Source: Rhodococcus sp. (in: high G+C Gram-positive bacteria) (GTDB lineage Bacteria > Actinomycetota > Actinomycetes > Mycobacteriales > Mycobacteriaceae). From it: a stretch of 54,244 nucleotides of DNA. Position 1 is the first letter of the stretch, and every line of letters begins with the position of its first letter. The stretch is taken from the NCBI RefSeq assembly GCF_023264675.1, contig NZ_JAHFVG010000040.1, positions 1-54,244 of the forward strand. The letters are read 5' to 3'. Under the pieces are notes generated by a model that did no database searches, had not been told where the DNA came from, and was given only the letters and a program-made list of their open reading frames with translations. Shown here piece after piece: positions 17,853 through 27,175 of the stretch. Position numbers and translations under genes: made by a program.

Positions 17853-17873
17853 TACCAGTCCATCCTACTGGTA
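17853..17873. promoter_or_regulatory. Palindrome over a candidate gyrB promoter -10 element
   Basis: TACCAGT (17853-17859) and ACTGGTA (17867-17873) are perfect inverted arms around CCATCCT. On the minus strand the centre reads TAGGAT, a plausible -10 element about 160 bp upstream of the gyrB GTG. Gyrase promoters in mycobacteria respond to loss of supercoiling through the -10 region. A matching -35 element was not clear. Confidence 0.35.
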
Positions 17874-17984
17874 CCGGCCGACGGCTTGGGGATGATGACA
17901 CCCCGAAATGGCCCCTGAATGCCTCACAGACGGATTTTTTGCGCACCCGGTGGCAAAGATGGACGGTTGATCCGGGTTCGCCGG

Positions 17985-19109
17985 TCACAGGTCCAGCACG
18001 ATCCGACCGCCGGCGGCACGGGAGACGCAGATCAACATTTCGTCCTGCTGCTCCTCCGGCGTCAGCCGCGTTTCGCGATGATCGGGTGTCCCCACGAGCA
18101 CACGCGTACGACACGTGCCGCAGAAACCCTGCTGACACGAATAGGCGACGCCCGGCTTCACCTCTCGAATCGCCTGCAGCGCAGACTTGTCCGCAGGCAC
18201 GGTGACGATGGTTCCCGAATCGACGAGCTGGACTTCGAATTCCACGCCGTCTCGTACCGGCGGGGGCGAGAAGCGTTCGAAATACAGATGTGTCGCGCCC
18301 ACGTCGTCGAACGCGAGCCTGACTGCATCGATCATCGGCGGTGGACCACAGCCGTACACCGCTCCGGTGACCGCGTCGGACAGCAAATCGGTGGCAGTGG
18401 GCACTCCCTCGACATCGTTGGTCCGGACGATCACCCGATCGCTTTCCCACGATTCGATCTCGTCGAGGAAAGGCAACGATTCCCGCGTTCGGCCGCAGTA
18501 GACCAGGTGCCAGTCCATCGCGAGATTCCTGGCGGCACGAACCATCGGCAGGATCGCGGTGATCCCGATTCCACCAGCGATGAAGACCGCGGCACCGCCC
18601 CGCACGAACGGGAATCCGTTTCGCGGGCCTCGCACCGTGAGGCTCGCTCCGACATCCAGCGTGTGCATCTCGGCAGATCCACCGCCGCCGTCCGGAACAT
18701 GGCGCACGGCAACGGTGTACGCACGGCGATCGGCCGGATCGCCGCACAAGGAATACTGACGCGTACGTCCGGACGGTAGATGAAAATCGACGTGCATTCC
18801 CGGTGACCACGCCGGAAGCTCGACGCCGTCTCCGGCGACGAACCTCAACCGAACCACCAACTGATCCACGCAGAGGACCTCTCGCCGCTCCAGGGTCAGG
18901 GGCAGATCCCTGAGGAGCGGAGGAGCGGCGAAGTTCCCGTTGTATTCGCCGTCGTCGAGAAGGGCGAACCACTTGTCCAGCGCGTCGGTGACGATCGAGA
19001 CCGTCTGGTCGGGGGCTTCGCGGCCGAACAGATCGCGTGGAACGACGCGATCCACGCGATAGCTCTCCACCATTTTCGTCATCTTCTTCAGAGTGCGACG
19101 CAGACCCAT
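17985..19109 (-). CDS. Flavin/[2Fe-2S] oxidoreductase (ferredoxin reductase-like, phthalate dioxygenase reductase type)
   Basis: The 374-residue protein has an N-terminal tail, an FMN/FAD-binding barrel with RQYSLCGDP, an NAD-binding domain with FIAGGIGITAILPM and the YGCGPPPMIDAV motif, and a C-terminal plant-type [2Fe-2S] domain with CQQGFCGTC and a fourth Cys in EMLICVSRA. It should pass electrons from NAD(P)H through flavin to its iron-sulphur centre and on to an oxygenase. The likely partner is the ferritin-like protein directly upstream. The two frames meet at GTGA (GTG at 19121), so translation may be coupled; ATG 19109 is used here because the family similarity starts at MGLRRTLKK. 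Both genes sit between dciA and gyrB, an insertion relative to M. tuberculosis. Confidence 0.9.
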   Translation of the reverse strand: MGLRRTLKKMTKMVESYRVDRVVPRDLFGREAPDQTVSIVTDALDKWFALLDDGEYNGNFAAPPLLRDLPLTLERREVLCVDQLVVRLRFVAGDGVELPAWSPGMHVDFHLPSGRTRQYSLCGDPADRRAYTVAVRHVPDGGGGSAEMHTLDVGASLTVRGPRNGFPFVRGGAAVFIAGGIGITAILPMVRAARNLAMDWHLVYCGRTRESLPFLDEIESWESDRVIVRTNDVEGVPTATDLLSDAVTGAVYGCGPPPMIDAVRLAFDDVGATHLYFERFSPPPVRDGVEFEVQLVDSGTIVTVPADKSALQAIREVKPGVAYSCQQGFCGTCRTRVLVGTPDHRETRLTPEEQQDEMLICVSRAAGGRIVLDL

Positions 19110-19117
19110 CTTCGATG

Positions 19118-20062
19118 TCACTGCGCTGCTGCGCGTGCAGCGGCGGAACAGGCGAGATACTGCACTGCCTGGTCGGTCGATCCCTCCTGCGAAGGGTGGT
19201 AGTCGCTCTTGAAGTACCGGAGCGAGGCCTTCCACATCATCATCGGCGACGGAAACAGTCCGCGGCCCGTGACTCGGCGGAAGTCCCGCAAGCCCGGGCG
19301 CCGCTTCTTCGGATCCATACCCGCCAACGTCGGATCCTGATCCATCAAGAACCGCACACCTCTCGTCCAGAACCAGACCAGAGTCGGTGCGATCGCGATG
19401 TAGGTCCGCAAGCGCCGAGCGGGACGAACATCGAAATACTGCATGACCTCGTAGGCGACTGCCCGGTGTTCGACCTCCTCGGCCCCGTGCCACCTCAAGA
19501 GATCGAGCATCGTCGGATCGAACTTCACCCTGTCGAGCGCACGCGCGTTCAGGACCCAGTCGCCGAGAAAAGCCGTCAGATGCTCGACGGCAGCGATCAG
19601 TGCCACGCGTTCGACGAGACTGTTTCTTCCATGACTCGAGCGGTTGCCGAGCGCGCGGCCGAACAAGAAATGCATTTGTTCCACATACGGGGCCACGTTC
19701 ATACCGTGTGCGGTCAAAGAATCGAGAACCTGCGTGTGCGCGGTGGCATGCATCGCTTCCTGCCCGATGAACCCGATGACGTCTTCACGAAGCTGCTCGT
19801 CGTGGATGAGCGGAAGCGCCTCTTTGAACGTTCGGACGAACCACTCTTCTCCCTCGGGCAGCAGAAGATGCATGACGTTGAACAGGTGCGTAGCCAACGG
19901 GTCGTCGTCGACATAGTGCAGCGGGAGCGAGCTCCAATCGAACGCGACGTTTCGCGCGTGCAACACGACTCGATCCTCGGGCCTGTTCACAGGCTCACCG
20001 GGGGCTCTCGTAGGCCCCGGTCGCTCGGCAGAAAACACGCGGTCCCTTCGTCGGTGTGACAC
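19118..20062 (-). CDS. PF10118-family metal-dependent hydrolase-like protein with ferritin-type diiron motifs
   Basis: An all-helical protein of 314 residues from GTG 20062 (or 290 from GTG 19990, which sits nine residues before the family similarity; the start is uncertain). The family is annotated as predicted metal-dependent hydrolase (COG3687). The visible metal-site pattern is Glu in LLPEGEEWFVRTFKEALP, ExxH in GQEAMHATAH, Glu-His in AAVEHLTAF and ExxH in HGAEEVEHRAV. This is the Glu, ExxH, Glu, ExxH order of ferritin-like diiron carboxylate proteins. With a flavin/[2Fe-2S] reductase gene overlapping downstream, I infer a two-component oxygenase or oxidase rather than a hydrolase. The substrate is unknown; similar helical proteins act on lipids or aromatics. 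Confidence 0.78.
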   Translation of the reverse strand: MSHRRRDRVFSAERPGPTRAPGEPVNRPEDRVVLHARNVAFDWSSLPLHYVDDDPLATHLFNVMHLLLPEGEEWFVRTFKEALPLIHDEQLREDVIGFIGQEAMHATAHTQVLDSLTAHGMNVAPYVEQMHFLFGRALGNRSSHGRNSLVERVALIAAVEHLTAFLGDWVLNARALDRVKFDPTMLDLLRWHGAEEVEHRAVAYEVMQYFDVRPARRLRTYIAIAPTLVWFWTRGVRFLMDQDPTLAGMDPKKRRPGLRDFRRVTGRGLFPSPMMMWKASLRYFKSDYHPSQEGSTDQAVQYLACSAAARAAAQ

Positions 20063-20190
20063 GTCCTGATGCCGCGGACGAACCCGACACTCGTCACAGC
20101 AAAGGAAAACGCTACGTACACCCGACGGCCATTGCAACCAAGATCACTCCGGCAGTCTGCTTTGGCCAGTCATAAAGGGGGGCAAGACTT

Positions 20191-20751
20191 TTATCCGTAC
20201 GTATCGCGGGGTCCACGTCCCTTTACGTGCCGCTCACCCTTACGCCAACTCATCGTTGTGGGGCCGTGAATCTTCAAGGACTTCACGACGCCGTGGCCGA
20301 CGGCGGCGGCAATCTTGGCCAGAATCTGAGGTTGCATCAACCGAAGCTGAGTAGCCCACGCTGTCGACTCGGCGGTGATACTGAGAATTCCGTCGTCCAA
20401 CTTCGTCGGGGTCGCATGGGACGCGATGTCCTCGCCGACCACAGCAGGCCACCGCCCGAGCACCGTGCCTTCCGACACTTTGTCGGACCAGCCCCGCTTC
20501 TTCGCGATGGATCCCGTGAGGGAACCGAGAGTCTGCGGATCACGATCGTCGGGACCGGCACCCGACCAACCACGCTTACGACGACCACGCAGAGCCCGGA
20601 CACCGCCGGTCGGCGACGATCTACCCTGACCGACCGACTTACCGCTTGCCTTCGCGGCGGCCCGCGCGTCCTCCAGAGCCCGCCGCGCCAAGTCGACGCC
20701 TTTGAGTTCCGGCTCCGGCTCGGGCGTGTGCTGAGACTCGTCGTCGTTCAT
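20191..20751 (-). CDS. dciA: DUF721 protein, DciA-type helicase loader (Rv0004 homologue)
   Basis: The 186-residue protein has a charged, Gly/Arg-rich N-terminal half and a C-terminal DUF721 (KH-like) domain from about residue 95: [35 protein letters not shown] and then [16 protein letters not shown]. DciA is the ancestral loader of the replicative helicase DnaB in bacteria lacking DnaC. The ATG overlaps the recF stop as ATGA, so it is coupled to recF. In M. tuberculosis the next gene is gyrB; here two accessory genes intervene. The length matches Rv0004 (187). Confidence 0.93.
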   Translation of the reverse strand: MNDDESQHTPEPEPELKGVDLARRALEDARAAAKASGKSVGQGRSSPTGGVRALRGRRKRGWSGAGPDDRDPQTLGSLTGSIAKKRGWSDKVSEGTVLGRWPAVVGEDIASHATPTKLDDGILSITAESTAWATQLRLMQPQILAKIAAAVGHGVVKSLKIHGPTTMSWRKGERHVKGRGPRDTYG

Positions 20752-22001
20752 CGGTCGACCACATCCTTCGCGAGAGCATCGGCGACAGTGCCCCTGTCGG
20801 AAACGGTGGAGATACGTCCCGAGACACCTTGGTCCGAAACCTGTTGAAAGGCTTCGACATCGAACCGGTGGGCGTCTAGTTCGGGCGGCACGTCCTCACC
20901 GACAGCCGCGGTGATCAACACCTGTTCCGCCTCGGCAGCGACCTTGGCCAGTGCACTACGGCGCTTGCGATCCAACTCGGCGAAGACATCGTCGAGCATC
21001 AACACCGGATCGGTACCTTCGGCGCGAAGGAGAGCGAACGCGGCGAGGCGTAGCGAGAGTGCGAACGACCACGATTCACCATGACTCGCAAAGCCTTTGG
21101 CCGGTTGATCACCCAGCACCAGCTCGAGGTCGTCCCGGTGCGGGCCGACGAGGCAGACGCCACGCTCGATCTCACGTTGCCTGACCTGAGTGAGCTGATG
21201 CAGAAATGCTGCCTCGAGCACATCGATGTCGTCGGACTCGGGAGTTCGATCCGGTTCCATGAATTCCGCAGGCAGAGCCTCCGCCAGGCTGCATCGATAT
21301 GTCGTTGCAGCAGAACGTGATTCAGGTGCGATCGACGCATAGGATTCGGCCACGTACGGCGTCAGTTCGTGGACCAGTGCAATACGCGCCGCCAACAACT
21401 CGGCGCCGTGCGCCGCGAGATGTCCGTCCCACACGTCGAGTGTCGCCAACGCGCTCGCCCCGTCGCTCGAGCGAGAACCACGTCGAAGGGCACCACCGGC
21501 GGTCTTCAACAGCGCCGAGCGCTGCCTCAGTACTTTCTCGTAATCGGCACGCACACCTGCCATTCGGGGGCGACGCGTGGTCAACAGTTCGTCGAGATAC
21601 CGGCGGCGTTCACCTGGATCTCCACGAACGAGCGAAAGATCCTCGGGAGCGAACAGCACACTGTGCAGCACTCCGAGAATGTCGCGAGGCCGACGGACCG
21701 GAGATTTGTTCATCCGAGCCTTGTTGGCCCGGCCGTTGTAGATCTCGACGTCGATTTCCAGTTCGCGGCCGAGATTGACCACCGACGCGCCGACGAACGC
21801 ACGTTCCGCGCCCGCCCGGATCAACGGTGCGTCGCTCGAGACCCGGTGCGAAGACAGGTTCGACAGATACCCGAGAGATTCGATCAGATTCGTCTTGCCG
21901 TGACCGTTGGGACCGACGAACACCATCGAGCCCGGACCGAGCTCGATGGTGCTGAAGTCCCAGGAACGAAAATCACGCAGGGTGAACGACCGAACGAACA
22001 A
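20748..22001 (-). CDS. recF: DNA replication and repair protein RecF
   Basis: An SMC-like ATPase that helps load RecA at gapped DNA. The product has 417 residues. Walker A is GPNGHGKT at 30-37, the ABC signature lies in the [12 protein letters not shown] region, and Walker B is [14 protein letters not shown]. The start is a rare TTG at 22001: its product [14 protein letters not shown] lines up with MYVRHLGLRDFRSW of M. tuberculosis RecF, and no ATG or GTG lies near. It begins two bases after the gnd stop and overlaps dciA by ATGA. The C-terminal tail beyond about 390 is longer than usual and variable. Confidence 0.96.
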   Translation of the reverse strand: MFVRSFTLRDFRSWDFSTIELGPGSMVFVGPNGHGKTNLIESLGYLSNLSSHRVSSDAPLIRAGAERAFVGASVVNLGRELEIDVEIYNGRANKARMNKSPVRRPRDILGVLHSVLFAPEDLSLVRGDPGERRRYLDELLTTRRPRMAGVRADYEKVLRQRSALLKTAGGALRRGSRSSDGASALATLDVWDGHLAAHGAELLAARIALVHELTPYVAESYASIAPESRSAATTYRCSLAEALPAEFMEPDRTPESDDIDVLEAAFLHQLTQVRQREIERGVCLVGPHRDDLELVLGDQPAKGFASHGESWSFALSLRLAAFALLRAEGTDPVLMLDDVFAELDRKRRSALAKVAAEAEQVLITAAVGEDVPPELDAHRFDVEAFQQVSDQGVSGRISTVSDRGTVADALAKDVVDR

Positions 22002-22003
22002 GA

Positions 22004-22924
22004 CTATTTCTTGGGATCGGGTGCGCGAAGAGTCTCTTCGGTGGTCGAACGCTTGACCGCGTGTCCACCGAACTGATTGCGCAACGCAGACACCGCTTTC
22101 ATCGCAGGCGAGTCGTCCTGGCGTGAGGCGAAGCGTGCGAACAAGGCCGCAGATATGACCGGAGCAGGTACCGCATGCCTGATCGCTTCCTCGACGGTCC
22201 AGCGACCTTCACCGGAATCCTCTGTGTAACCGGAGATCTCGGCGAACTCAGGATCCTGGGCCAGAGCCTGCACGAGGAGATCCAGCAGCCACGAGCGCAC
22301 GACGGTGCCCTTGCTCCATGCCCGCAGGACTCCATGCGTGTCCTGTACCAGCTCTTCGGCCTCCAGCAGCTCGTATCCCTCGGCGTACGCCTGCATCAAT
22401 CCGTACTCGATGCCGTTGTGCACCATCTTCGAGTAATGGCCGGCGCCGACCGGTCCGGCGTGGACGAAGCCGTCGGCCCGCTCACCCTCGGGGCGGAGAG
22501 CGTCGAAAATCGGCAACGCGCGTTCGACGTCGGCGTCGGAACCACCGACCATCAGCCCATAGCCGTTCTCGAGGCCCCAGACTCCGCCCGAGACTCCGGC
22601 GTCGATGTAGCCGATGCCCTTCTCGGCGAGCAACGCTGCATTGGGGCCGTCGTCGGTGAATCGCGAGTTGCCACCGTCGATTACCAGGTCGCCCTCCTCG
22701 AGGGCGTCGGCCAGACCGGCGATGGTCGAACGCGTGATGTCACCCGAAGGAACCATGACCCACACCACGCGAGGGGCAGGCAGAGCCTTGGCCAGGCCCT
22801 CGAGCGAGGGCACGTCCGTCACCTCCGGCCGTGGATCGTAGCCCGTGACCTCATGACCGTGAGCGCGTAGACGCTCACGCATGTTGAAGCCCATTTTCCC
22901 GAGTCCGACCAGTCCCAGCTGCAT
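22004..22924 (-). CDS. gnd: 6-phosphogluconate dehydrogenase, decarboxylating (short GndA type)
   Basis: Converts 6-phosphogluconate to ribulose 5-phosphate with release of CO2 and reduced cofactor. The 306-residue length marks the short bacterial class, often NAD-dependent. Motifs: [12 protein letters not shown] (Rossmann loop), [12 protein letters not shown] (substrate binding), [19 protein letters not shown] and [28 protein letters not shown] with the catalytic Lys and Asn. Placement between dnaN and recF is common in actinobacteria such as Streptomyces and several mycobacteria. ATG 22924 is preceded by GAAGGACACTCCGC. The recF start follows its stop after two bases, so dnaN-gnd-recF-dciA look like one transcription unit. 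Confidence 0.95.
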   Translation of the reverse strand: MQLGLVGLGKMGFNMRERLRAHGHEVTGYDPRPEVTDVPSLEGLAKALPAPRVVWVMVPSGDITRSTIAGLADALEEGDLVIDGGNSRFTDDGPNAALLAEKGIGYIDAGVSGGVWGLENGYGLMVGGSDADVERALPIFDALRPEGERADGFVHAGPVGAGHYSKMVHNGIEYGLMQAYAEGYELLEAEELVQDTHGVLRAWSKGTVVRSWLLDLLVQALAQDPEFAEISGYTEDSGEGRWTVEEAIRHAVPAPVISAALFARFASRQDDSPAMKAVSALRNQFGGHAVKRSTTEETLRAPDPKK

Positions 22925-23005
22925 GCGGAGTGTCCTTCTCTAGTTACGTCGGTGTTGGTGTGAGCGTCCGAGAAAAAGCGAACGCCCACACTCCTGCATA
23001 CCCGA

Positions 23006-24190
23006 TCAGCCTGGGAGGCGAACCGGCATCAGCAGATACGTGTAAGCGCTCTGCGGTGCCGCGAACTTGCCCGAGGAATCCGGTACCAGTTCATCATCGG
23101 TGGTCGGACGCAGAACCGCAGGCCTACTGGGCGTAGTGAACCCGAATGTCACCTTCTCGCTGTGCAACGAAGACAGTCCGTCGATGAGGTAACCCGGGTT
23201 GAAGGCGATGGTCAGCGCCTCACCCTGGAAATCTGCGAGCAGAGCTTCCTCGGCTCGACCTGCATCGTCGCCGCCTGCCGACAACAGAACGCCTTCGGAC
23301 GAGAACTCGAGCCGCACCTGTGCGCCACGTTCGGCAACCAGAGCTACACGCTTGATCGCCTCGACGAGCGGAGCGATCTCGACGACGGCAACGGCGGTGT
23401 GCTCGGGCGGGAGCAGTTGGCGGAACTTGGGGAAATCCGCGTCGAGGAGCCTGGTGGTGGTCCGGCGACCCTCGCTGATGATTCCGAGCAGACCATCGGC
23501 GCCGACCGATGAACCCGATCCGAGAGCCAGATCGACTGGCTTGCTTGCGTTGCTGCTCAACGTCTTTGCCGATTCCGACAACGTCCTGGCCGGGATCAGA
23601 ACCTCGGTCTTGATCTCACCGCTGGCCGGAGTCCACTCGAGCTCACGCACCGCGAGCCGGAATCGGTCGGTTGCCGCCAGCACGACGGTGGTGCCATGAA
23701 TCTCGACGCGAATGCCGGTCAGCATCGGCAGGGTGTCGTCCTTGCCGGCGGCGACGGCAACCTGGGCGATGGCCTCGGAGAACACGTCGACCGGTATCGA
23801 GCCGGTTTGAGTCGGCAACTCCGGGAGCTGGGGGTAGTCCTCCACGGGCATCGTCGGAAGCGAGAACTTCGCGCTTCCACACGTGATCAGCACTCGAGTG
23901 CCGTCCACGCCTACGTCGACGGGCTTGTTCGGGAGTGATTTGGTGATGTCGGCCAACAACTTGCCCGACACCAGGACGCGCCCGGCCGTTGCAACCTCGG
24001 CTGAAACTCGGACCTGGGCCGATACCTCGTAGTCGAATCCCGAGACGGTCAAACCCTGATCGTCGGCGGCCAGGAGTACACCACCGAGAACGGGAACCGG
24101 GGGCCTCGAGGGGAGGCTTCGGGCAACCCAGGCAACGGAATCGGAAAAATCTTCGCGAGCAACGCGAAACTTCAGACTTCCAAGCTCCAT
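23006..24190 (-). CDS. dnaN: DNA polymerase III beta subunit (sliding clamp)
   Basis: The ring-shaped processivity clamp. From ATG 24190 ([19 protein letters not shown]) the product has 394 residues, as expected. Three similar clamp domains are visible: [11 protein letters not shown] in the first, [28 protein letters not shown] in the second, and [28 protein letters not shown] in the third; the protein ends [12 protein letters not shown], the clamp C-terminus. GAGAGGAAAAACCGAGCG precedes the start. The long open frame upstream to 24403 is origin sequence. In standard dnaA-oriC-dnaN order on the minus strand. Confidence 0.98.
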   Translation of the reverse strand: MELGSLKFRVAREDFSDSVAWVARSLPSRPPVPVLGGVLLAADDQGLTVSGFDYEVSAQVRVSAEVATAGRVLVSGKLLADITKSLPNKPVDVGVDGTRVLITCGSAKFSLPTMPVEDYPQLPELPTQTGSIPVDVFSEAIAQVAVAAGKDDTLPMLTGIRVEIHGTTVVLAATDRFRLAVRELEWTPASGEIKTEVLIPARTLSESAKTLSSNASKPVDLALGSGSSVGADGLLGIISEGRRTTTRLLDADFPKFRQLLPPEHTAVAVVEIAPLVEAIKRVALVAERGAQVRLEFSSEGVLLSAGGDDAGRAEEALLADFQGEALTIAFNPGYLIDGLSSLHSEKVTFGFTTPSRPAVLRPTTDDELVPDSSGKFAAPQSAYTYLLMPVRLPG

Positions 24191-24410
24191 CGCTCGGTTT
24201 TTCCTCTCGTTCGGCAGCGGTTCTTCTCGAAGTGGTCTTCGGTGAGTGCGGTGTGCGCTCGACGCCGGTGCATCCAAGAGTCTGACACAACCGAGTGATG
24301 CACACCGTATGCCCTTCGCGAGCAAGTTGAAAGCCGAACCCTTCGGGCCCGAGGCCGTCGGAAGTGTCTCGAAGCAGGGTGTGAACGGATCTGTCCCCAA
24401 CACCTGTTTT

Positions 24411-24450
24411 CAAAGAGATTCTCTTCAAGAGAAATTCTTCGTATTAATAG
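24411..24450. other. AT-rich segment, candidate DNA unwinding element
   Basis: In an otherwise GC-rich window this 40-bp stretch is strongly AT-rich and contains the palindrome TTCTCTT-C-AAGAGAA at 24419-24433 followed by ATTCTTCGTATTAATAG. It lies about 160 bp from the paired DnaA boxes. A role as the unwinding element is inference. Confidence 0.5.
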
Positions 24451-24608
24451 GTCCTGTGGAATCTGTGCACGAAGCACATCATCGGCAGGTCGTCAGGCGT
24501 GGTGTCGTGGGGATGAACTCGGGACGAATCCGAGGTTACTCGAGGGCCGATTGTGGACGAATTACATCTGTGCACAGCCCCTCACATTTCATCCCCAGAT
24601 GTGGCCCG

Positions 24609-24629
24609 TTATCCACATGGTTATCCACA
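24609..24629 (+). promoter_or_regulatory. Two perfect DnaA boxes in oriC
   Basis: TTATCCACA at 24609-24617 and again at 24621-24629, same orientation, separated by TGG, so about one helical turn apart. GTGTGAATC follows directly. Confidence 0.85.
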
Positions 24630-24703
24630 GGTGTGAATCAAGGGAAATCGATACGGAAAATTGGTCCCGAGCCGACTCGATGACGGTATCCACGCAACAA
24701 GAA

Positions 24704-24747
24704 AGCGATGGGGGTCGGTCCATGTAGGTGGACCGACCCCCATCGCT
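24704..24747 (-). terminator. Strong 19-bp hairpin downstream of dnaA
   Basis: A perfect 19-bp inverted repeat (arms 24704-24722 and 24729-24747, arm core GGGGGTCGGTCCA) with loop TGTAGG begins 26 bp past the dnaA stop. On the minus strand it is followed by TTCTTGTT, a weak T-run. It should end dnaA transcripts before they cross the origin; a structural role in oriC is also possible. Confidence 0.8.
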
Positions 24748-24773
24748 CGACGGAGTCTCGTGCTGAGTGCGCG

Positions 24774-26351
24774 CTACCGCTTGGAACGTTGCTTGATACG
24801 CGCCGTGAGTTCCTGGACCTGGTCGTACACCTTTCGGCGTTCGGTCATCTCCTTGCGGATCTTCTTGTCCGCGTACATCACCGTCGTGTGATCTCTGCCG
24901 AACGTCTGACCGATCTTCGGCAACGACAGATCGGTGAGCTCCCGGCACAGGTACATAGCGATCTGTCGTGCCATGGCCAGCGCACGAGCCTTGCCCGGAC
25001 CGCACAGATCGTCGATCGAGGTGTTGAAGTACTCCGCGGTGACCGCCATGATCGTCGCCGCGTTGATTTCGAGGCTCGACGAATCCGGCATCAAATCGCG
25101 CAGAACCACTTCGGCGAGCGTCAGATCGAGAGCTTGTCCGTTCAGCGACGCGAACGCGGTCACTCGGATGAGTGCACCCTCGAGCTCCCGAATGTTGCGT
25201 TCGATCCGACTGGCGATCAACTCGAGGACATCGTGCGGTACATCGAGGCGATCCATCCGCGCCTTCTTGCTGAGGATCGCGATACGAGTCTCCAGCTCGG
25301 GTGGCTGCACGTCGGTGATCAGGCCCCACTCGAAGCGAGTACGCAGCCGCTCCTCGAGGGTGGCGAGCTGCTTGGGCGGCCGGTCCGAGGACACGACGAT
25401 TTGCTTGTTGGCGTTGTGGAGCGTGTTGAAGGTGTGGAAGAACTCTTCCTGGATACCTTCTTTGCCCTCGATGAATTGGATGTCGTCGACCAGGAGAACA
25501 TCGGTCTCGCGATAGCGGCGTTTGAACGCCACCTTTCTGTCGTCGCGGAGACTGTTGATGAAGTCGTTGGTGAATTCTTCGGTGGAGACGTACTTCACGC
25601 GCATACCCGGAAAGAGTCGCTGGGCATAATGGCCGGCTGCGTGAAGCAGGTGCGTTTTGCCGAGACCGGACGCACCCCAGACGAACAACGGGTTGTACGC
25701 ACGAGCGGGAGCCTCCGCGATGGCGACGGCTGCGGCATGGGCAAACCGGTTCGAAGCTCCGATGACGAAGGTGTCGAACGTGTATTTGGCGTTCAGACTG
25801 CCTGCACCGGGCGTCGGCGACGACGATTCCGGCGGTTTCGTGAAGTAGGTGGGCCAGGAGTTCTGCACGCTGGCCAATGCTTCGCGCTCGTCGTCGACCT
25901 CTTCGTAGTCGGCGGTTTCCGAGTCCGATGGTTCTTCGTCGGTGCTGTTGAGGAAACGTCGACGGTAGGTCGGGGAGCTCGGCGTCTCGGGGTGTGGTGA
26001 CCGCTCGAGATGACTCGATCGTTCGGAGTATCCCGATCGCTCGGGGCGCTCGGACTCTCCCTTGTCCTCCTCGGGAGCGGAGATTCGAACGCCGAGCCCC
26101 TCGACTCCCTGGCCGAGATGCCGGCCGAGCGCATGCAGGATCGGCTCGCGAAGATCCCGTTCGATGGCTTCCTGGGCGAACGACGACGGAACCGCGAGCA
26201 GGGCAAAGCCCTGGGTCAGTGTCAGCGGCTCGACGAGAGCAAGCCAAGCCTTCTGACCCTTGGTCAGCGGCTCACCACTGTGCCGGTCGGACGTCAACTC
26301 CGTGACAACCTCTGGCCAGACGCGCGCCAGCGCACCCGGATCGTCGTTCAC
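24774..26351 (-). CDS. dnaA: Chromosomal replication initiator protein DnaA
   Basis: The AAA+ initiator that binds DnaA boxes and opens oriC. From GTG 26351 ([15 protein letters not shown], with GGGAGG four to five bases upstream) the product has 525 residues, slightly longer than M. tuberculosis (507). Domain I is at about 1-90, a long Ser/Glu/Arg-rich linker (domain II) at about 90-185, the AAA+ domain has Walker A GASGLGKT at 226-233 and Walker [12 protein letters not shown], and domain IV ends with the box-binding signature [18 protein letters not shown] 26363 is an in-frame alternative four codons upstream. The gene diverges from rpmH across a 648-bp region with DnaA boxes, which suggests autoregulation. 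Confidence 0.98.
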   Translation of the reverse strand: MNDDPGALARVWPEVVTELTSDRHSGEPLTKGQKAWLALVEPLTLTQGFALLAVPSSFAQEAIERDLREPILHALGRHLGQGVEGLGVRISAPEEDKGESERPERSGYSERSSHLERSPHPETPSSPTYRRRFLNSTDEEPSDSETADYEEVDDEREALASVQNSWPTYFTKPPESSSPTPGAGSLNAKYTFDTFVIGASNRFAHAAAVAIAEAPARAYNPLFVWGASGLGKTHLLHAAGHYAQRLFPGMRVKYVSTEEFTNDFINSLRDDRKVAFKRRYRETDVLLVDDIQFIEGKEGIQEEFFHTFNTLHNANKQIVVSSDRPPKQLATLEERLRTRFEWGLITDVQPPELETRIAILSKKARMDRLDVPHDVLELIASRIERNIRELEGALIRVTAFASLNGQALDLTLAEVVLRDLMPDSSSLEINAATIMAVTAEYFNTSIDDLCGPGKARALAMARQIAMYLCRELTDLSLPKIGQTFGRDHTTVMYADKKIRKEMTERRKVYDQVQELTARIKQRSKR

Positions 26352-26571
26352 GGTGCCTCCCATTCGAACCAACTCTTGCTTTTCGGACGTACTCGAGACC
26401 GGACTGGTCGAGAGATGTTGCAGACCTCTGCACCGAAGATGCAGTAAAAGCGCCCATGACACGCGCATGTTCGACTAACGTCGCCGACCACGAGGGTATC
26501 GGGGGATCCGTGATCGAGCCGAGCGTCCGTGCTTGCTACGAATATGCCACCTGATCCGTGTTTCCACACAA

Positions 26572-26591
26572 TTATCCACAGGTGTGGATGA
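26572..26591. promoter_or_regulatory. Opposed pair of DnaA boxes upstream of dnaA
   Basis: TTATCCACA (perfect) followed after GG by TGTGGATGA in the opposite orientation. Located about 220 bp upstream of the dnaA start, a position suited to DnaA autoregulation or to a second part of the origin. Confidence 0.65.
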
Positions 26592-26808
26592 ACGACATCG
26601 GTGTGACCCATCAGCGCCCTCGAACAACGATTTCGGCAAAGAATCGCCGTGTGACCTGCTGTGTTGTGAGATTGCAAATTCTCGAGTTACGTCGTTGCCA
26701 TGTGGATGAACGTCGTCGGTCGTTCGAATGCGGTTATTCACAAGGCTCTGTCCCCAGGCCTGTGGATGAATTACACGGATGTAGTCTTTCAGCCGAAACG
26801 ACACGAGT

Positions 26809-26837
26809 TTGACCACCGGGTACTCGATCAGTACTCT
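26809..26837 (+). promoter_or_regulatory. Predicted promoter of the rpmH operon
   Basis: TTGACC at 26809-26814 and TACTCT at 26832-26837 with an ideal 17-bp spacer, about 160 bp upstream of the rpmH GTG. This fits a housekeeping sigma-70-type promoter for the rpmH-rnpA-yidD-yidC-jag genes. Confidence 0.6.
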
Positions 26838-26999
26838 CGAACAGTCACCCAAAGGCGAGGTGGCCGATGCTTGCTGGCTGCTTACAGTCTGTCTTCACTC
26901 GGATTTCTCGCTCGGGGATGCACCGGGGTTCGACCGAACCCGGGTTCTACCGCAAGCAGACGTCACAAGGACGTCGATGATTTTCGAGGAGTGTTGACC

Positions 27000-27143
27000 G
27001 TGGCCAAGGGCAAGCGGACGTTCCAGCCGAACAACCGACGCCGCGCACGCGTTCACGGCTTCCGTCTCCGTATGCGTACGCGTGCAGGTCGTGCAATTGT
27101 TTCCGCACGTCGCGGCAAGGGCCGCAAGGAACTTACCGCCTAA
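27000..27143 (+). CDS. rpmH: 50S ribosomal protein L34
   Basis: A 47-residue basic ribosomal protein with the family pattern [29 protein letters not shown], then [11 protein letters not shown]. The GTG at 27000-27002 gives the normal length; GAGGAG lies nine bases upstream. It is the first gene of the rpmH-rnpA-yidD-yidC-jag cluster diverging from dnaA, the almost universal arrangement at bacterial origins. The longer upstream frame from 26700 reads through the regulatory region. Confidence 0.97.
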   Translation: MAKGKRTFQPNNRRRARVHGFRLRMRTRAGRAIVSARRGKGRKELTA

Positions 27144-27175
27144 ATCATTGTTCGTCTGAATTTACGGAGCTCGGG

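Larger units (their letters stand above)
24191..24773. other. Chromosomal replication origin oriC between dnaA and dnaN
   Basis: This 583-bp gene-free spacer lies between the dnaA stop and the dnaN start, where the origin sits in Mycobacteriales. It contains two perfect TTATCCACA boxes 12 bp apart (24609, 24621), weaker boxes such as TTGTGGACG at about 24551 and TGTGCACAG at 24569, an AT-rich segment at 24411-24450 with a palindrome, and the dnaA terminator hairpin at 24704-24747. dnaN leader sequence occupies the left end. Function is inferred from position and boxes. Confidence 0.88.
26352..26999. promoter_or_regulatory. dnaA-rpmH divergent regulatory region
   Basis: This 648-bp gene-free spacer holds the dnaA promoter (minus strand; not resolved) and the rpmH promoter (26809-26837). 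DnaA-box-like words: TTATCCACA at 26572-26580 facing TGTGGATGA at 26583-26591, TGTGGATGA at 26701, TTATTCACA at 26734-26742 (one mismatch) and TGTGGATGA at 26761. Short frames in it have no protein-like character. Confidence 0.75.
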
